From positions 124,001-188,000 of the forward strand of contig NZ_MIET01000034.1 in assembly GCF_003590335.1 (NCBI RefSeq): a stretch of DNA of 64,000 bases, in the 5' to 3' direction. Under the pieces are notes generated by a model. The model saw only the letters and a program-made list of their open reading frames with translations, made no database searches and had not been told where the DNA came from. This document shows, in pieces, positions 9,266 to 19,184 of this stretch; position 1 is the stretch's first letter, and every line of letters begins with the position of its first letter. The position numbers were made by a program, and so were the translations under genes. This DNA comes from Pseudoalteromonas sp. MSK9-3. GTDB taxonomy: Bacteria > Pseudomonadota > Gammaproteobacteria > Enterobacterales > Alteromonadaceae.

Positions 9266-9325
9266 ATGAAAATAAAATTTAACACTTCGACCATTATTAT
9301 TACAACCACCATCCAGTCTGGATAG
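9266..9325 (+). CDS. thrL: thr operon leader peptide
   Basis: A 19-codon ORF encoding MKIKFNTSTIIITTTIQSG. Five of the codons are Thr and four are Ile, the same composition that lets the E. coli thr leader sense charged tRNA-Thr and tRNA-Ile. It ends 24 nt before a strong rho-independent hairpin and 84 nt before thrA. Low charging of either tRNA should stall the ribosome on the Thr/Ile run and prevent the terminator from forming. No strong Shine-Dalgarno is visible (AGG at 9251-9253 only). Confidence 0.85.
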   Translation: MKIKFNTSTIIITTTIQSG

Positions 9326-9384
9326 TGGCATAGGTCGGTGCGTATTTAAAAGGCCTGTGTTCACTAAGAACACAGGCCTTTTTT
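9306..9384 (+). terminator. thr attenuator
   Basis: Two hairpins are visible. The first (about 9306-9328) pairs CCACCATCCA with TGGATAGTGG around the leader stop codon, with one mismatch. The second is a perfect 13-bp stem, 9350-9362 with 9368-9380 (AAGGCCTGTGTTC / GAACACAGGCCTT), loop ACTAA, followed by TTTT and a further T-rich stretch. This second stem is the classic attenuator terminator. Confidence 0.85.
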
Positions 9385-9409
9385 CGTTTTTGGAATGAGG
9401 AAAATTACC

Positions 9410-11830
9410 ATGATGCGAGTATTAAAATTTGGCGGCTCATCTTTAGCCGACTTTAAATGTTTACGGCAAGTACAGAATCTAATATTAAGCCAATCTGGAG
9501 ATGAAGCATTAATTGTGCTTTCAGCGCCAGGAGGCATGACTGATCAGCTCGTTGAGTTAGCTGCGTTAGCAGAGCAAGGCGTGTCTTATGAGGAACAGTG
9601 GCAGGCTTTGGAGTCACGGGCTAAAGACCTACATCAACAAGTTGAAAAGCTGTATGGCGCAATCGCTCATTGGCCTGACTTTATGGCGCTGGCAAATAAA
9701 TTGGCGGGCGTTAAGCTGCTACAACACTGCCCAGCCCAAGTAAGAGCATTTATTATAAGTTTTGGCGAAAGGGTTAGCTGCGCGCTTATGCAAACAATGC
9801 TAGGCAGTACACAAGCCAGCTATTTAGATGCGACCCACTGTATTTTAACGTCGGGTGGTTATTTAGATGCAGAAGTCGATTTAAAGGCAAGTAAATCACG
9901 CTTTGCGTCGGCGATGCGAGAACAGCCAAATAAATACTACATCATGCCGGGTTTCACAGGATGTGACCAACAAGGCGCATTAACTACGCTTGGCCGCAAT
10001 GGTTCTGATTATTCTGCGGCCGTGGCTGCGGCATGTTTACAAGCGCAAGTATGTCAAATTTGGACTGATGTGGATGGTGTGTTTAACGCTGATCCAAGAT
10101 TTATCAGCAAAGCCACCAAAGTCGATTGGTTATCGTATAAAGAAGCCATGGAGCTGTCATATTTTGGTGCCAAAGTACTTCATCCTAAAACTATCTTGCC
10201 TTGTGCTAAGGCTGGCGTACCGTGTGAGATTAAAAACACCCACAACCCGGACGTACCAGGTTCTGTGATCAGTAATGAGCGACGGGGTGATGAGCAAGTC
10301 AAAGCGCTGTCAAGCTTAGATGAACTTGCGATGTTAACCGTTTCAGGCCCTGGTATGAAAGGGAAGGTCGGGATGGCATCTCGGGTATTTAATGCCCTTG
10401 CCCAAGATAATGTATCGATTGTATTGATCACGCAGTCTTCGTGTGAATTCAGTATTAGTTTTTGCGTTCATGAAGCCGATTTAAATTTGGCGCTTAGTGC
10501 ACTGGAGTCTGCTTTTGAACTGGAGTCGCAAGCTGGTTTAATCGAGCCAGTGCAAGTACAACGTGACTTAGCAATAGTGACACTGGTGGGAGATAACATG
10601 AAAGCCCATAAAGGGCTAGCGGCCAAGTTTTTTGCTTCGTTGGCACAAGCACAAGTAAACATTGTTGCAATTGCGCAAGACTCAACAGAAAGTGCAATTT
10701 CAGCGGTGGTTGATGGCAGCTTATGTAATGATGCGGTGAAGGTATGCCATGAAAACTTCTTTACTCATGTTCCTTCAATAGATGTTTTCTTACTCGGCGT
10801 TGGTTTAGTTGGTCAGGAGCTGATCAAGCAATTGCAAAAACAACAGCAGTGGCTACAAAACCGTAATATAAAGCTTAACTTATATGGGGTAGCAAACTCT
10901 CGTCAACTTTACTTAAACGCAGACGGTGTGCCGTTTGATAATTGGCATGGTGAATTGGAGCAACAGCAAGCCGGTTTTGCTTTGGATAAGCTAGAGGCCT
11001 TTGTTAAAGCCAACCATCTTATTAATCCAGTGATCGTAGATTGTAGTTCTTCTCAACAGCTTGCTGATCAGTATTGTGACTTTCTTGAAGCAGGCTTTCA
11101 TGTTGTGGCCGCGAATAAAAAAGCCAACACGGGAAGTTATGCATATTATCAAGCATTAAATAATGCGGCTCAAAAGAAGCAACGTAAGTTCTTGTATGAA
11201 ACGAATGTGGGCGCGGGACTACCTGTATTAGATAATTTACAACTGTTGTTTGGTGCGGGCGACGAATTACTCTCGTTTAACGGGATTTTATCGGGCTCTC
11301 TGTCATACATGTTTGGTGCGCTGGAAGACGGATTAAGTTTATCAGAAGCGACGGCAAAGGCGAAAGCGAATGGTTTTACAGAGCCTGATCCAAGAGATGA
11401 TTTATCAGGTACAGATGTGGCACGTAAGCTTTTGATCATTGCACGAGAGTCGGGCTTGGCTTTAGAGCTGTCTGATATTGAAGTGGAGCCAGTGGTAAGT
11501 GACGCTTTTGCACCAGGCACATCGGTAGACGAGTTTATGGCTAAGCTACCTGAACTGGATCATGATTTTGCGCAACGGGTTCAAGCAGCAGCAGAAAAAG
11601 GTCAGGTACTAAGGTACGTCGGCAGTATTGATAACGGTCATTGTAAGGTAGGGATTGAGGCAGTTGATAAAGCAAATGCATTATATGATATTCGTGATGG
11701 CGAAAACGCCTTGGCGATTTTAAGCCAATATTATCAGCCTCGGCCTTTTGTTATTCGAGGTTATGGTGCCGGTGCTGAAGTGACTTCTGCGGGTGTCTTT
11801 GCAGATATTTTAAAAACACTGTCTCGCTAG
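9410..11830 (+). CDS. thrA: bifunctional aspartate kinase / homoserine dehydrogenase I
   Basis: Catalyses the first and third steps from aspartate to threonine: aspartate phosphorylation and reduction of aspartate semialdehyde to homoserine. The N-terminal kinase domain starts with VLKFGGSS, carries TLGRNGSDYSAA near residue 200 and VWTDVDGVF-like substrate residues, then two ACT-type regulatory modules (about 310-450), then an NAD(P)-binding dehydrogenase domain beginning VFLLGVGLVGQELI (about 460) with the catalytic segment EPDPRDDLSGTDVARK near 660. About 806 residues, close to E. coli ThrA. I prefer ATG 9410 because GAGG (9397-9400) is well placed; ATG 9395 would add five residues and has no such site. 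First gene of thrABC under the attenuator. Confidence 0.96.
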   Translation: MMRVLKFGGSSLADFKCLRQVQNLILSQSGDEALIVLSAPGGMTDQLVELAALAEQGVSYEEQWQALESRAKDLHQQVEKLYGAIAHWPDFMALANKLAGVKLLQHCPAQVRAFIISFGERVSCALMQTMLGSTQASYLDATHCILTSGGYLDAEVDLKASKSRFASAMREQPNKYYIMPGFTGCDQQGALTTLGRNGSDYSAAVAAACLQAQVCQIWTDVDGVFNADPRFISKATKVDWLSYKEAMELSYFGAKVLHPKTILPCAKAGVPCEIKNTHNPDVPGSVISNERRGDEQVKALSSLDELAMLTVSGPGMKGKVGMASRVFNALAQDNVSIVLITQSSCEFSISFCVHEADLNLALSALESAFELESQAGLIEPVQVQRDLAIVTLVGDNMKAHKGLAAKFFASLAQAQVNIVAIAQDSTESAISAVVDGSLCNDAVKVCHENFFTHVPSIDVFLLGVGLVGQELIKQLQKQQQWLQNRNIKLNLYGVANSRQLYLNADGVPFDNWHGELEQQQAGFALDKLEAFVKANHLINPVIVDCSSSQQLADQYCDFLEAGFHVVAANKKANTGSYAYYQALNNAAQKKQRKFLYETNVGAGLPVLDNLQLLFGAGDELLSFNGILSGSLSYMFGALEDGLSLSEATAKAKANGFTEPDPRDDLSGTDVARKLLIIARESGLALELSDIEVEPVVSDAFAPGTSVDEFMAKLPELDHDFAQRVQAAAEKGQVLRYVGSIDNGHCKVGIEAVDKANALYDIRDGENALAILSQYYQPRPFVIRGYGAGAEVTSAGVFADILKTLSR

Positions 11831-11839
11831 GGGTAAATA

Positions 11840-12787
11840 ATGATGATTTCTATATATGCGCCTGCCTCGATTGGTAATTTCTGTGTTGGCTTTGACTCTT
11901 TAGGCGTCGCACTTGCGCCAGTTGATGGCACGTTATTGGGCGATATTGTCCATGTAGAAGCTGCAGAGAAAGATCAGTTTTCATGTATTGGCCCGTATGC
12001 TGACAAATTACCTTCTGAAGCAGAAGAAAACTTAGCATATCAGTGCTTAGTGCATTTTCGCGAACATGTTGCTTTAGATATGCCACCCGTATCGTTGGTA
12101 TTAGAGAAGCGCTTGCCTATTGGTTCCGGATTAGGCTCTAGTGCGTGCTCAGTGGTAGCAACATTTGCTGCACTTAATAAATTTGCACATACCGCGCTTT
12201 CTCAAGAGGCATTAATTGAACTGATGGCTGATTTTGAAGGTAAAGTGAGCGGAGCACGTCATTATGACAATATCACACCGTGTTACTTGGGAGGATTGCA
12301 ACTCACCGCTGATTTGGTACCGAATAAGGCCATGAGTTTGCCCGTTGATGAAGCATGGTATTATGTTGCTGCCTATCCTGGCTTTTCGTTAAATACCGCC
12401 AAAGCAAGAGCGGTGATGCCTGATAGTATTAGTAGCCACGACAGTGTTGAGTTTGCTCAGCGTTTGTCGAGCTATTGCTTATTAATGCAGAGCGCGCGTT
12501 TTGATGAAGCACTCGCATTGATGCAAGATACGATGGCAGAACCGTATCGGCAAGGTTTAATTACTGGCTACAGTGATGCAAAAGCAGCGCTTCCTGAGTT
12601 AGGTGCTGAACTGGTGAGTATTTCTGGAGCAGGGCCCACATTATTTACGATTTGTAAAACATTAAACGCGGCGGAGCAATGTCAAGCTTGGCTGCGTCAG
12701 CATTATATCAATGAGCATGGCTTTAGCCATATTTGTAAATTAGACAACCAAGGCACTCGAGCTATTTCTTTAGGAGCTAAATCATGA
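11840..12787 (+). CDS. thrB: homoserine kinase
   Basis: Phosphorylates homoserine with ATP, the fourth step of threonine synthesis. It is a GHMP-kinase fold protein of 315 residues: N-terminal YAPASIGNFCVGFDSLG, the phosphate-binding loop LPIGSGLGSSACS near residue 93, and the C-terminal GHMP motif SISGAGPTLF near residue 258. AGGGG sits 6 nt before ATG 11840; ATG 11843 is also possible. It begins 9 nt after thrA and overlaps thrC by 4 nt, which suggests translational coupling. Confidence 0.97.
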   Translation: MMISIYAPASIGNFCVGFDSLGVALAPVDGTLLGDIVHVEAAEKDQFSCIGPYADKLPSEAEENLAYQCLVHFREHVALDMPPVSLVLEKRLPIGSGLGSSACSVVATFAALNKFAHTALSQEALIELMADFEGKVSGARHYDNITPCYLGGLQLTADLVPNKAMSLPVDEAWYYVAAYPGFSLNTAKARAVMPDSISSHDSVEFAQRLSSYCLLMQSARFDEALALMQDTMAEPYRQGLITGYSDAKAALPELGAELVSISGAGPTLFTICKTLNAAEQCQAWLRQHYINEHGFSHICKLDNQGTRAISLGAKS

Positions 12788-14073
12788 ACCTCGTAAACTT
12801 AAAAGATGAACAACAGCAAGTATCGTTTACTGACGCGGTAAAAACGGGGTTAGGGCGTAATCAGGGGGTATTTTTTCCAACAGACTTGCGCAAGTTAGAT
12901 AATATTGATGCTTTACTCGAATTGCCATTTGCAGAACGAAGTACTGAGATCCTAGCGCATTTGATTGGGGATGAATTACCAAAAGATACACTTGCGGAAA
13001 TGGTCACTCGTGCTTTCAATTTCCCTGTTAAACTCGAAAAGGTCGATAGTAAAAACTATTGCCTAGAGCTTTTTCATGGACCAACCCTTGCTTTTAAAGA
13101 CTTTGGTGGTCGGTTTATGGCTGAATGTGTTGGTTTGTTTAATCAAGGTGAACGCGTCACGATTTTAACTGCCACGAGCGGAGACACCGGTGCTGCTGTA
13201 GCACATGCGTTCTATAATAAGCCCAATGTTGACGTCGTGATCCTTTATCCAGAAGGAAAAATTTCCCTCGCGCAACAAAAACTGTTCACTACACTTGGTG
13301 GCAATATTCATTGTTATGCGGTGAATGGCAGTTTTGATGATTGTCAGGCGTTAGTGAAGCAAGCTTTTTTAGATGATGAGCTGAAAAGTAAACTTGGTTT
13401 AAACTCTGCCAACTCTATAAATATAAGTCGCTTGGTTGCTCAAGTGTGTTATTACTTTGAGGCATTGGCACAGTTACCTAAAGCAGAGCGAGGTAATGTT
13501 CATATTTCGGTACCAAGTGGTAATTTCGGCAACGTATGTGCCGCTATGATTGGTTCTGTGATTGGATTACCGATTAAAAAATTGTCGGCGACGACCAATC
13601 AGAATGACACAGTACCTCGATTTGTCACTTCTGGTAACTGGGATCCAAAAGCGACGCTTGAGTCTCTTTCTAATGCAATGGATGTGAGTAAACCTAATAA
13701 TTGGCCTCGTGTCCAAAGCATGATCGACAGTGATAAATTTGACAAACATGATTTTTATTCACGTAGTATTTCTGAACAGGTGACTGCGAGTGTTATGCAG
13801 GATATTGCTAATTTAGGCTATATTGCAGAGCCACATACTGCGATTGCGTACGAAGGGCTTAAACTCGATCAAGATGATAATAGCACCGGTATATTTCTGG
13901 CCACGGCACATCCAGCTAAATTCAAAGAGTCGGTGGAAGAGGTATTAAATCAACAAATATCAATGCCTGATGTATTACAGAGCGCTTTAGATAAAGCCTG
14001 TTTAGCTCAGCCTCTCGAAGCAGATTATAAACAGTTGAAAGCGGCAATGTTTGAGACCTTGTTAGTGTCATAA
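12784..14073 (+). CDS. thrC: threonine synthase
   Basis: PLP-dependent lyase that converts O-phosphohomoserine to threonine, last step of the pathway. The 429-residue length matches E. coli ThrC. The PLP Lys is Lys105 in LAFKDFGGRF, followed by ATSGDTGAAVAHAF, the phosphate-binding loop region, and later SVPSGNFGNVCAA near residue 240. The start codon overlaps the thrB stop (ATGA). Last gene of the thr operon. Confidence 0.97.
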   Translation: MNLVNLKDEQQQVSFTDAVKTGLGRNQGVFFPTDLRKLDNIDALLELPFAERSTEILAHLIGDELPKDTLAEMVTRAFNFPVKLEKVDSKNYCLELFHGPTLAFKDFGGRFMAECVGLFNQGERVTILTATSGDTGAAVAHAFYNKPNVDVVILYPEGKISLAQQKLFTTLGGNIHCYAVNGSFDDCQALVKQAFLDDELKSKLGLNSANSINISRLVAQVCYYFEALAQLPKAERGNVHISVPSGNFGNVCAAMIGSVIGLPIKKLSATTNQNDTVPRFVTSGNWDPKATLESLSNAMDVSKPNNWPRVQSMIDSDKFDKHDFYSRSISEQVTASVMQDIANLGYIAEPHTAIAYEGLKLDQDDNSTGIFLATAHPAKFKESVEEVLNQQISMPDVLQSALDKACLAQPLEADYKQLKAAMFETLLVS

Positions 14074-14103
14074 AGCCTGATGCTAAGCGTGTATATTGTC
14101 CCT

Positions 14104-14128
14104 TAAGGGCTGGGTTCTCCAGCTCTTA
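14104..14128 (+). terminator. candidate thrABC terminator
   Basis: A 10-bp stem containing one G-U pair (TAAGGGCTGG with CCAGCTCTTA), loop of 5 nt, follows thrC by 30 nt. There is no tight T-run after it, only ACATTTATAACTTT, so it may be a weak terminator. Confidence 0.45.
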
Positions 14129-14226
14129 CATTTATAACTTTAATTCACCGCGTTTTATTTATTTAATTTATTAATGTTTAAATAAAAAAATATCATTGCA
14201 TAAACACTGTGAAATAAATTCAATCC

Positions 14227-14255
14227 CTGTTTAAATATGCTCAAGCCTATACAAT
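14227..14255 (+). promoter_or_regulatory. candidate glyA promoter
   Basis: CTGTTT at 14227-14232 and TACAAT at 14250-14255 are separated by 17 bp, a plausible sigma-70 pair about 65 bp before the glyA start. The region between thrC and glyA is otherwise AT-rich with no ORF. Confidence 0.35.
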
Positions 14256-14320
14256 AGGCATAACACGCATTAGAGCGTACAATACGGCTTTTATACCTTT
14301 ACGTGCACCTAGGAGACCCC

Positions 14321-15577
14321 ATGTTAGAACGTAACATGAATATTGCAGATTTTGACCCAGAATTATTTAACGCGATTGAGCTTGAAACGACTCGTCAAGA
14401 AGAACACATTGAACTTATCGCGTCTGAAAACTATTGTAGCCCACGCGTTCTTGAAGCGCAGGGTTCACAGTTAACAAATAAATACGCAGAAGGTTACCCT
14501 GGTAAGCGTTACTATGGCGGATGCGAGCACGTAGACGTTGTTGAGCAATTGGCGATTGATCGTGCAAACGAATTGTTTGGTTCTACTTACGCAAACGTTC
14601 AGCCTCACGCTGGTTCTCAAGCAAACGCCGCTGTATTTTTAGCTTTATTAGACGCGGGTGATACTGTGCTAGGTATGAGCCTTGCGCATGGCGGTCATTT
14701 AACGCACGGTTCTCACGTGAGCTTTTCGGGCAAGTTGTACAATGCAGTGCAGTATGGACTGAATGAAGCAACGGGCGAAATTGATTATGAGCAAGTTGAA
14801 GCTCTCGCGCTTGAGCATAAGCCTAAAATGATCATTGGTGGATTCTCTGCTTATTCTGGTATCGTTGATTGGGCCAAGTTCCGTGAGATTGCAGATAAAG
14901 TAGGCGCTTACTTATTTGTCGATATGGCGCACGTCGCAGGTTTAATTGCTGCGGGTGTTTACCCAAGCCCTGTGCCTCATGCACACGTGGTTACAACTAC
15001 GACGCATAAAACACTAGCGGGCCCTCGCGGTGGTTTGATCATTTCAGCGTGTGACGACGAAGCTATTTACAAAAAGCTTAACAGTGCGGTATTCCCAGGT
15101 GGTCAAGGTGGCCCTCTGTGTCACGTTATTGCAGCAAAAGCAGTGGCATTCAAAGAAGCATTACAACCAGAGTTTAAAGCGTACCAAACACAAGTTGTTA
15201 AAAATGCGCAAACAATGGTGTCTGTATTGCAAGAGCGCGGTTATAAGGTGGTATCAGGTAAAACAGAAAACCATTTATTCTTACTTGACCTTATCGACAA
15301 AGATATCACTGGTAAAGATGCAGATGCTGCATTAGGCCGCGCGAATATTACTGTTAATAAAAATTCAGTGCCAAATGACCCACGTTCTCCATTTGTAACC
15401 TCAGGTCTACGTATTGGTTCACCTGCTATTACACGTCGTGGTTTCAAAGAAACTGAGTCTCGTGAGTTAGCGGGTTGGATCTGTGACGTGCTTGATAATA
15501 TCAATGATGAGACAGTTCAAGCGGACGTGAAAGAGAAAGTAAAAGCTATCTGCGCTAAATTACCGGTTTACGCATAA
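14321..15577 (+). CDS. glyA: serine hydroxymethyltransferase
   Basis: PLP enzyme that converts serine and tetrahydrofolate to glycine and methylene-tetrahydrofolate, the main one-carbon source. The 418-residue protein starts [11 protein letters not shown], like E. coli MLKREMNIADY. The PLP Lys is Lys230 in [14 protein letters not shown]; other family signatures are [16 protein letters not shown] and [14 protein letters not shown] set the start at ATG 14321, which has AGGAG (14311-14315) just upstream; an in-frame ATG at 14303 lies before this site and would add an unsupported extension. It is separated from nrdR by a strong terminator. Confidence 0.98.
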   Translation: MLERNMNIADFDPELFNAIELETTRQEEHIELIASENYCSPRVLEAQGSQLTNKYAEGYPGKRYYGGCEHVDVVEQLAIDRANELFGSTYANVQPHAGSQANAAVFLALLDAGDTVLGMSLAHGGHLTHGSHVSFSGKLYNAVQYGLNEATGEIDYEQVEALALEHKPKMIIGGFSAYSGIVDWAKFREIADKVGAYLFVDMAHVAGLIAAGVYPSPVPHAHVVTTTTHKTLAGPRGGLIISACDDEAIYKKLNSAVFPGGQGGPLCHVIAAKAVAFKEALQPEFKAYQTQVVKNAQTMVSVLQERGYKVVSGKTENHLFLLDLIDKDITGKDADAALGRANITVNKNSVPNDPRSPFVTSGLRIGSPAITRRGFKETESRELAGWICDVLDNINDETVQADVKEKVKAICAKLPVYA

Positions 15578-15612
15578 TTTAGCTCACAAAAACAGAGATT
15601 TTTGATATCATT

Positions 15613-15638
15613 AAGGCCGCTATATAGCGGCCTTTTTT
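15613..15638 (+). terminator. glyA terminator
   Basis: A perfect 10-bp stem (AAGGCCGCTA / TAGCGGCCTT) with a minimal loop runs directly into TTTTTT. It is a clear rho-independent terminator 36 nt after glyA and 25 nt before nrdR. Confidence 0.88.
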
Positions 15639-15662
15639 GTATCCAGTTAAAAGTGAACAACT

Positions 15663-16112
15663 ATGCATTGCCCATTTTGTACCGCCAAAGATACTAAAGT
15701 GATTGATTCGCGCCTGGTGAGTTCAGGTCATCAAGTCCGTCGTCGTCGAGAGTGTATTGAATGCCATGAGCGCTTTACTACTTTTGAAGGGGCGGAACTC
15801 GTCATGCCGAGAGTGATCAAGCAAGATGGCTCACGAGAACCATTTAATGAAGATAAACTCATCAATGGGTTACACCGAGCGTTAGAAAAACGACCAGTAA
15901 GCACTGAACAAGTTGATGAGGTGATCCACGAAATTAAGTCAACTATTCGAGCAACAGGGGAGCGTGAAATCCCCAGTCATATGATAGGCGAATGCATCAT
16001 GGAAGCGCTCAAAAAGCTAGATAAAGTGGCTTATGTTCGTTTTGCATCGGTATACCGTTCATTCGAAGATGTACGAGAGTTTGGTGAAGAAATAGCGAGG
16101 CTTGGGGATTAA
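15663..16112 (+). CDS. nrdR: transcriptional repressor NrdR
   Basis: Represses ribonucleotide reductase genes in response to ATP/dATP. The 149-residue protein has an N-terminal zinc ribbon (CPFC at 3-6 and CIEC about 31-34) followed by an ATP-cone domain (about 49-139) starting [17 protein letters not shown]. Length equals E. coli NrdR. The stop and the ribD start overlap as TAATG, so the two are coupled; nrdR-ribD-ribE linkage is common in Gammaproteobacteria. Confidence 0.97.
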   Translation: MHCPFCTAKDTKVIDSRLVSSGHQVRRRRECIECHERFTTFEGAELVMPRVIKQDGSREPFNEDKLINGLHRALEKRPVSTEQVDEVIHEIKSTIRATGEREIPSHMIGECIMEALKKLDKVAYVRFASVYRSFEDVREFGEEIARLGD

Positions 16113-17224
16113 TGGCGTTTAGCAGTCAAGATAAACACTATATGGCGCGTGCAATCGAACTGGCAAAACAAGGTCAGTATACGACAACACCTAATCCAAA
16201 TGTAGGGTGTGTTATTGTTAAAAATGACGTGGTAATTGGTGAAGGGTTTCATCAACGTGCGGGCGAACCGCATGCTGAAGTTCATGCACTGAAAGCGGCT
16301 GGCAGCCGAGCAAAAGGGGCAACAGCCTATGTGACTTTGGAACCGTGTAGCCATTATGGGCGGACACCGCCTTGTGCCGAAGGACTAATAAAAGCCGGAG
16401 TTGCACGTGTTGTTGCTGCCATGGTTGATCCTAATCCTCAAGTTGCAGGTCGTGGCTTGGCCATGCTGGAAGAGGCCGGTATTGAAACTGGGTCGGGTTT
16501 GCTTGAAACGCAAGCTAAAGCATTGAATGATGGCTTTTTAAAGCGTATGGAAATTGGCTTGCCATTTGTTACGTGCAAGTTAGCGGCATCTGTTGACGGA
16601 AAAACGGCCCTAAATAATGGCGAAAGTAAATGGATAACCTCAGCACAAGCGCGCCGAGATGTGCAAATTTTTAGAGCGCAAAGCTGTGCTATTTTAACCG
16701 GAGCAGATACGGTTTTAGCCGATGATGCTAAGTTGAATGTGCGAGAAACGGAGTGTGATATCACTTTGCCTAAAGGCACTTCACTACGCCAACCAATACG
16801 GGTTATTTTTGACTCTCAAAATCGTTTGACGCCAGCGCTTGCGTTATTTCAATTTCCATCCCCCGTTATTATTTTGAGAACATCACTTGATAATACACAG
16901 CAATGGCCGCACTTTGTAGAGCAAGTGGTTGTGCCAAACAGTGGCGAAAAGATTGATTGTCAGAGTGTTCTTTCACTATTAGCTGAGCGCGGGGTAAATC
17001 GGGTTTGGCTAGAGGCTGGAGCAACGCTCGCCGGGGTTTTTCATCAGCACAACTTAATTGATGAATTTGTCGTTTATCTTGCGCCAAAAATTATAGGGCA
17101 TGATGGGCGAGGGCTATTTAATACCCCAGAGTTAACACATATGAATGAAATAACAGCACTTAATTTTACAAGTGTTGAACGAGTTGGTGATGATATTCGT
17201 TTAACACTTCGAGCAGATTCATAG
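16112..17224 (+). CDS. ribD: bifunctional riboflavin deaminase/reductase
   Basis: Performs the second and third steps of riboflavin synthesis: pyrimidine deamination and ribose reduction. The N-terminal cytidine-deaminase-like domain (about 1-145) has the zinc ligands in HAEVHAL (His about 50) and PCSHYGRTPPC (about 76-86). The C-terminal NADPH reductase domain (about 148-370) begins VTCKLAASVDGKTA and includes GADTVLADDAKLNVR. Length 370 matches the family. It overlaps nrdR by 1 nt and is followed 7 nt later by ribE. Confidence 0.97.
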   Translation: MAFSSQDKHYMARAIELAKQGQYTTTPNPNVGCVIVKNDVVIGEGFHQRAGEPHAEVHALKAAGSRAKGATAYVTLEPCSHYGRTPPCAEGLIKAGVARVVAAMVDPNPQVAGRGLAMLEEAGIETGSGLLETQAKALNDGFLKRMEIGLPFVTCKLAASVDGKTALNNGESKWITSAQARRDVQIFRAQSCAILTGADTVLADDAKLNVRETECDITLPKGTSLRQPIRVIFDSQNRLTPALALFQFPSPVIILRTSLDNTQQWPHFVEQVVVPNSGEKIDCQSVLSLLAERGVNRVWLEAGATLAGVFHQHNLIDEFVVYLAPKIIGHDGRGLFNTPELTHMNEITALNFTSVERVGDDIRLTLRADS

Positions 17225-17231
17225 AGGCATT

Positions 17232-17888
17232 ATGTTTACAGGAATAATCGAAGCAACAGGCACCCTGACAGAGTTAGTTTCGAAACAAGGCGATTTAACT
17301 GTCCGTGTGACAAGTAATACCTTAAATATGCACGATGTGAAGTTAGGCGACAGTATTGCTACTAATGGTGTTTGTCTTACGGTAGTTGAAAAGTTCAATG
17401 ATGGCTTTAAAGCTGACCTTTCTAATGAAACGCTTCAATTAACATTGTTCGCGCATTATAAGCTGGGTCAAAAGGTTAATTTAGAAAAAGCATTGCAACC
17501 TATCTCTAGACTCGGTGGTCATTTAGTTTCAGGGCATGTGGATGGTATCGCGACGATAGACAGTGTGTATAAAAATGCACGAGCGACAGAATATTGGCTG
17601 AAAGCACCTGAAGAGTTGATGAAATATATTCCTTACAAAGGATCCGTCGCGATAGATGGCATTAGCCTTACGGTCAATGAGATAAAAGAGAATAAATTTA
17701 AGCTGACAATCGTACCGCATACTGCACAAGAAACAACAATTGTGGACTTTCAAGTTGGCACCCAAATTAATTTAGAAGTTGATCAAATATCTCGGTATTT
17801 AGAGCGTCTAATACAAGGCACTCATACCCCAACATCTGAATCGACTCTCACAACGAATTTGTTAGCCAAAGCGGGCTTTATTAAGTAA
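17232..17888 (+). CDS. ribE: riboflavin synthase alpha subunit
   Basis: Dismutates two lumazine molecules into riboflavin and the pyrimidine precursor. It has two tandem lumazine-binding domains (about 1-97 and 98-195), the first starting [10 protein letters not shown] with GVCLTV, and the second containing [10 protein letters not shown] and DGISLTVNE. It has 218 residues, near the usual length. In E. coli this gene is called ribC/ribE; the symbol varies. Same operon as ribD and ribBX. Confidence 0.96.
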   Translation: MFTGIIEATGTLTELVSKQGDLTVRVTSNTLNMHDVKLGDSIATNGVCLTVVEKFNDGFKADLSNETLQLTLFAHYKLGQKVNLEKALQPISRLGGHLVSGHVDGIATIDSVYKNARATEYWLKAPEELMKYIPYKGSVAIDGISLTVNEIKENKFKLTIVPHTAQETTIVDFQVGTQINLEVDQISRYLERLIQGTHTPTSESTLTTNLLAKAGFIK

Positions 17889-17920
17889 CCCGGTAGCAAA
17901 TCAAAAAAGATAGGTAAATT

Positions 17921-19033
17921 ATGAATTTAAATAGCGCACAAGAGATCATTGAAGACATAAAAGCCGGTAAAATGGTTATTTTAATGGACGATGAAGACCG
18001 AGAGAATGAAGGGGATTTAATCATTGCTGCTGAACATATTTCAGCGGATGCCATCAATTTCATGGCAACACATGGTCGAGGCTTAATTTGCTTAACAATG
18101 ACTCAAGAGCGTTGTCAGCAGTTAGATTTACCGCTGATGGTTCGCAACAACGGTGCTCAATTTTCAACAAACTTCACAATGTCGATAGAAGCAGCCAAGG
18201 GCGTAACGACTGGAATTTCAGCTGCAGATCGTGCTCGTACAGTTCAGGCCGCAGTTGCCAAAGGGGCTGTACCACAAGATATTGTGCAGCCAGGACATAT
18301 ATTCCCAATCATGGCTCAGGCTGGCGGAGTTTTAACTCGTGCAGGTCATACGGAGGCTGGGTGTGACCTAGCGCGTTTAGCTGGTTTAGAAGCTTCTTCA
18401 GTGATAGTTGAAATCTTAAATGCTGACGGAACTATGGCGCGACGCCCACAATTAGAAGTATTTGCCAAAGAGCATGATATTAAAATCGGCACTATCGCTG
18501 ATTTAATTGAATACAGAAACTTGAACGAAACCACCATAGAAAAAGTAGCACAGTGTAAACTACCTACTGAATATGGCGAATTCGATTTGGTGACATATAA
18601 AGATACGATTGATAACCAACTTCACTATGTAATGAAACGTGGAGAAGTGAATGCTGATGAGCCGACATTGGTTAGAGTGCATTTACAAAGTACGTTTAAT
18701 GATGTGTTGCTATCAGACAGAGGCGCAGACAGAAGCTGGAGCTTGCATGGTGCGATGAAGCATATCAGTGACAACAATGGTGTACTTGTGATCTTAGGCA
18801 AACAAGAAAACCCTGCAGATATTGAATCTATGGTAAAAGCATTTGCAGCTGAAGATGCTGGCGAAAGTGTTAATTTACGTAAATTCCAAGGTACATCACG
18901 CACTGTTGGCGTAGGCTCGCAAATTTTAGCGGATCTGGGGATCCAAAAAATGCGCTTGATGAGTATGCCGAAAAAATATCACGCCTTGTCTGGCTTCCAC
19001 CTAGAAGTCGTGGAATACGTTGAACCTAAGTAG
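17921..19033 (+). CDS. ribB: 3,4-dihydroxy-2-butanone-4-phosphate synthase with degenerate GTP cyclohydrolase II domain (RibBX type)
   Basis: Makes the four-carbon unit for the lumazine ring from ribulose 5-phosphate. The N-terminal domain (about 1-200) has intact DHBP synthase signatures: [12 protein letters not shown] (about 24-35), THGRGLICL, and the metal/substrate motif [13 protein letters not shown] near residue 145. The C-terminal part (about 205-370) keeps the fold of GTP cyclohydrolase II, but the zinc-binding segment, normally of the form C-x10-C-x-C around GSLRCDCG, reads [20 protein letters not shown] here and contains no Cys. The cyclohydrolase reaction should therefore be lost, and a separate ribA is expected elsewhere. 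This arrangement matches the RibBX variant described in Proteobacteria. Confidence 0.93.
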   Translation: MNLNSAQEIIEDIKAGKMVILMDDEDRENEGDLIIAAEHISADAINFMATHGRGLICLTMTQERCQQLDLPLMVRNNGAQFSTNFTMSIEAAKGVTTGISAADRARTVQAAVAKGAVPQDIVQPGHIFPIMAQAGGVLTRAGHTEAGCDLARLAGLEASSVIVEILNADGTMARRPQLEVFAKEHDIKIGTIADLIEYRNLNETTIEKVAQCKLPTEYGEFDLVTYKDTIDNQLHYVMKRGEVNADEPTLVRVHLQSTFNDVLLSDRGADRSWSLHGAMKHISDNNGVLVILGKQENPADIESMVKAFAAEDAGESVNLRKFQGTSRTVGVGSQILADLGIQKMRLMSMPKKYHALSGFHLEVVEYVEPK

Positions 19034-19070
19034 CAATAAATAACGCATATTTGGGTAGGGTTAAAGGTTG

Positions 19071-19099
19071 TTTAGGTAGACGTAAAGTTGTGCTATTAT
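19071..19099 (+). promoter_or_regulatory. candidate internal promoter before ribH
   Basis: An extended -10 element, TGCTATTAT, ends at 19099, with only a weak -35 (TTTAGG at 19071). The 150-bp gap between ribBX and ribH is larger than elsewhere in this gene run, which fits a separate promoter for ribH-nusB. No FMN riboswitch signature is visible in the gap. Confidence 0.4.
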
Positions 19100-19184
19100 G
19101 CGCACCAATTTGGCAATTGCTCATACCAAGTAGCTTATAACATAAAAGGGCTGCTGTGGTATTACACAAGATTAGGATCATCTA

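Noticed and set aside
19034..19184. possible FMN riboswitch before ribH
   Set aside because: The conserved RFN-element sequences are not present here or before ribD, ribE or ribBX.
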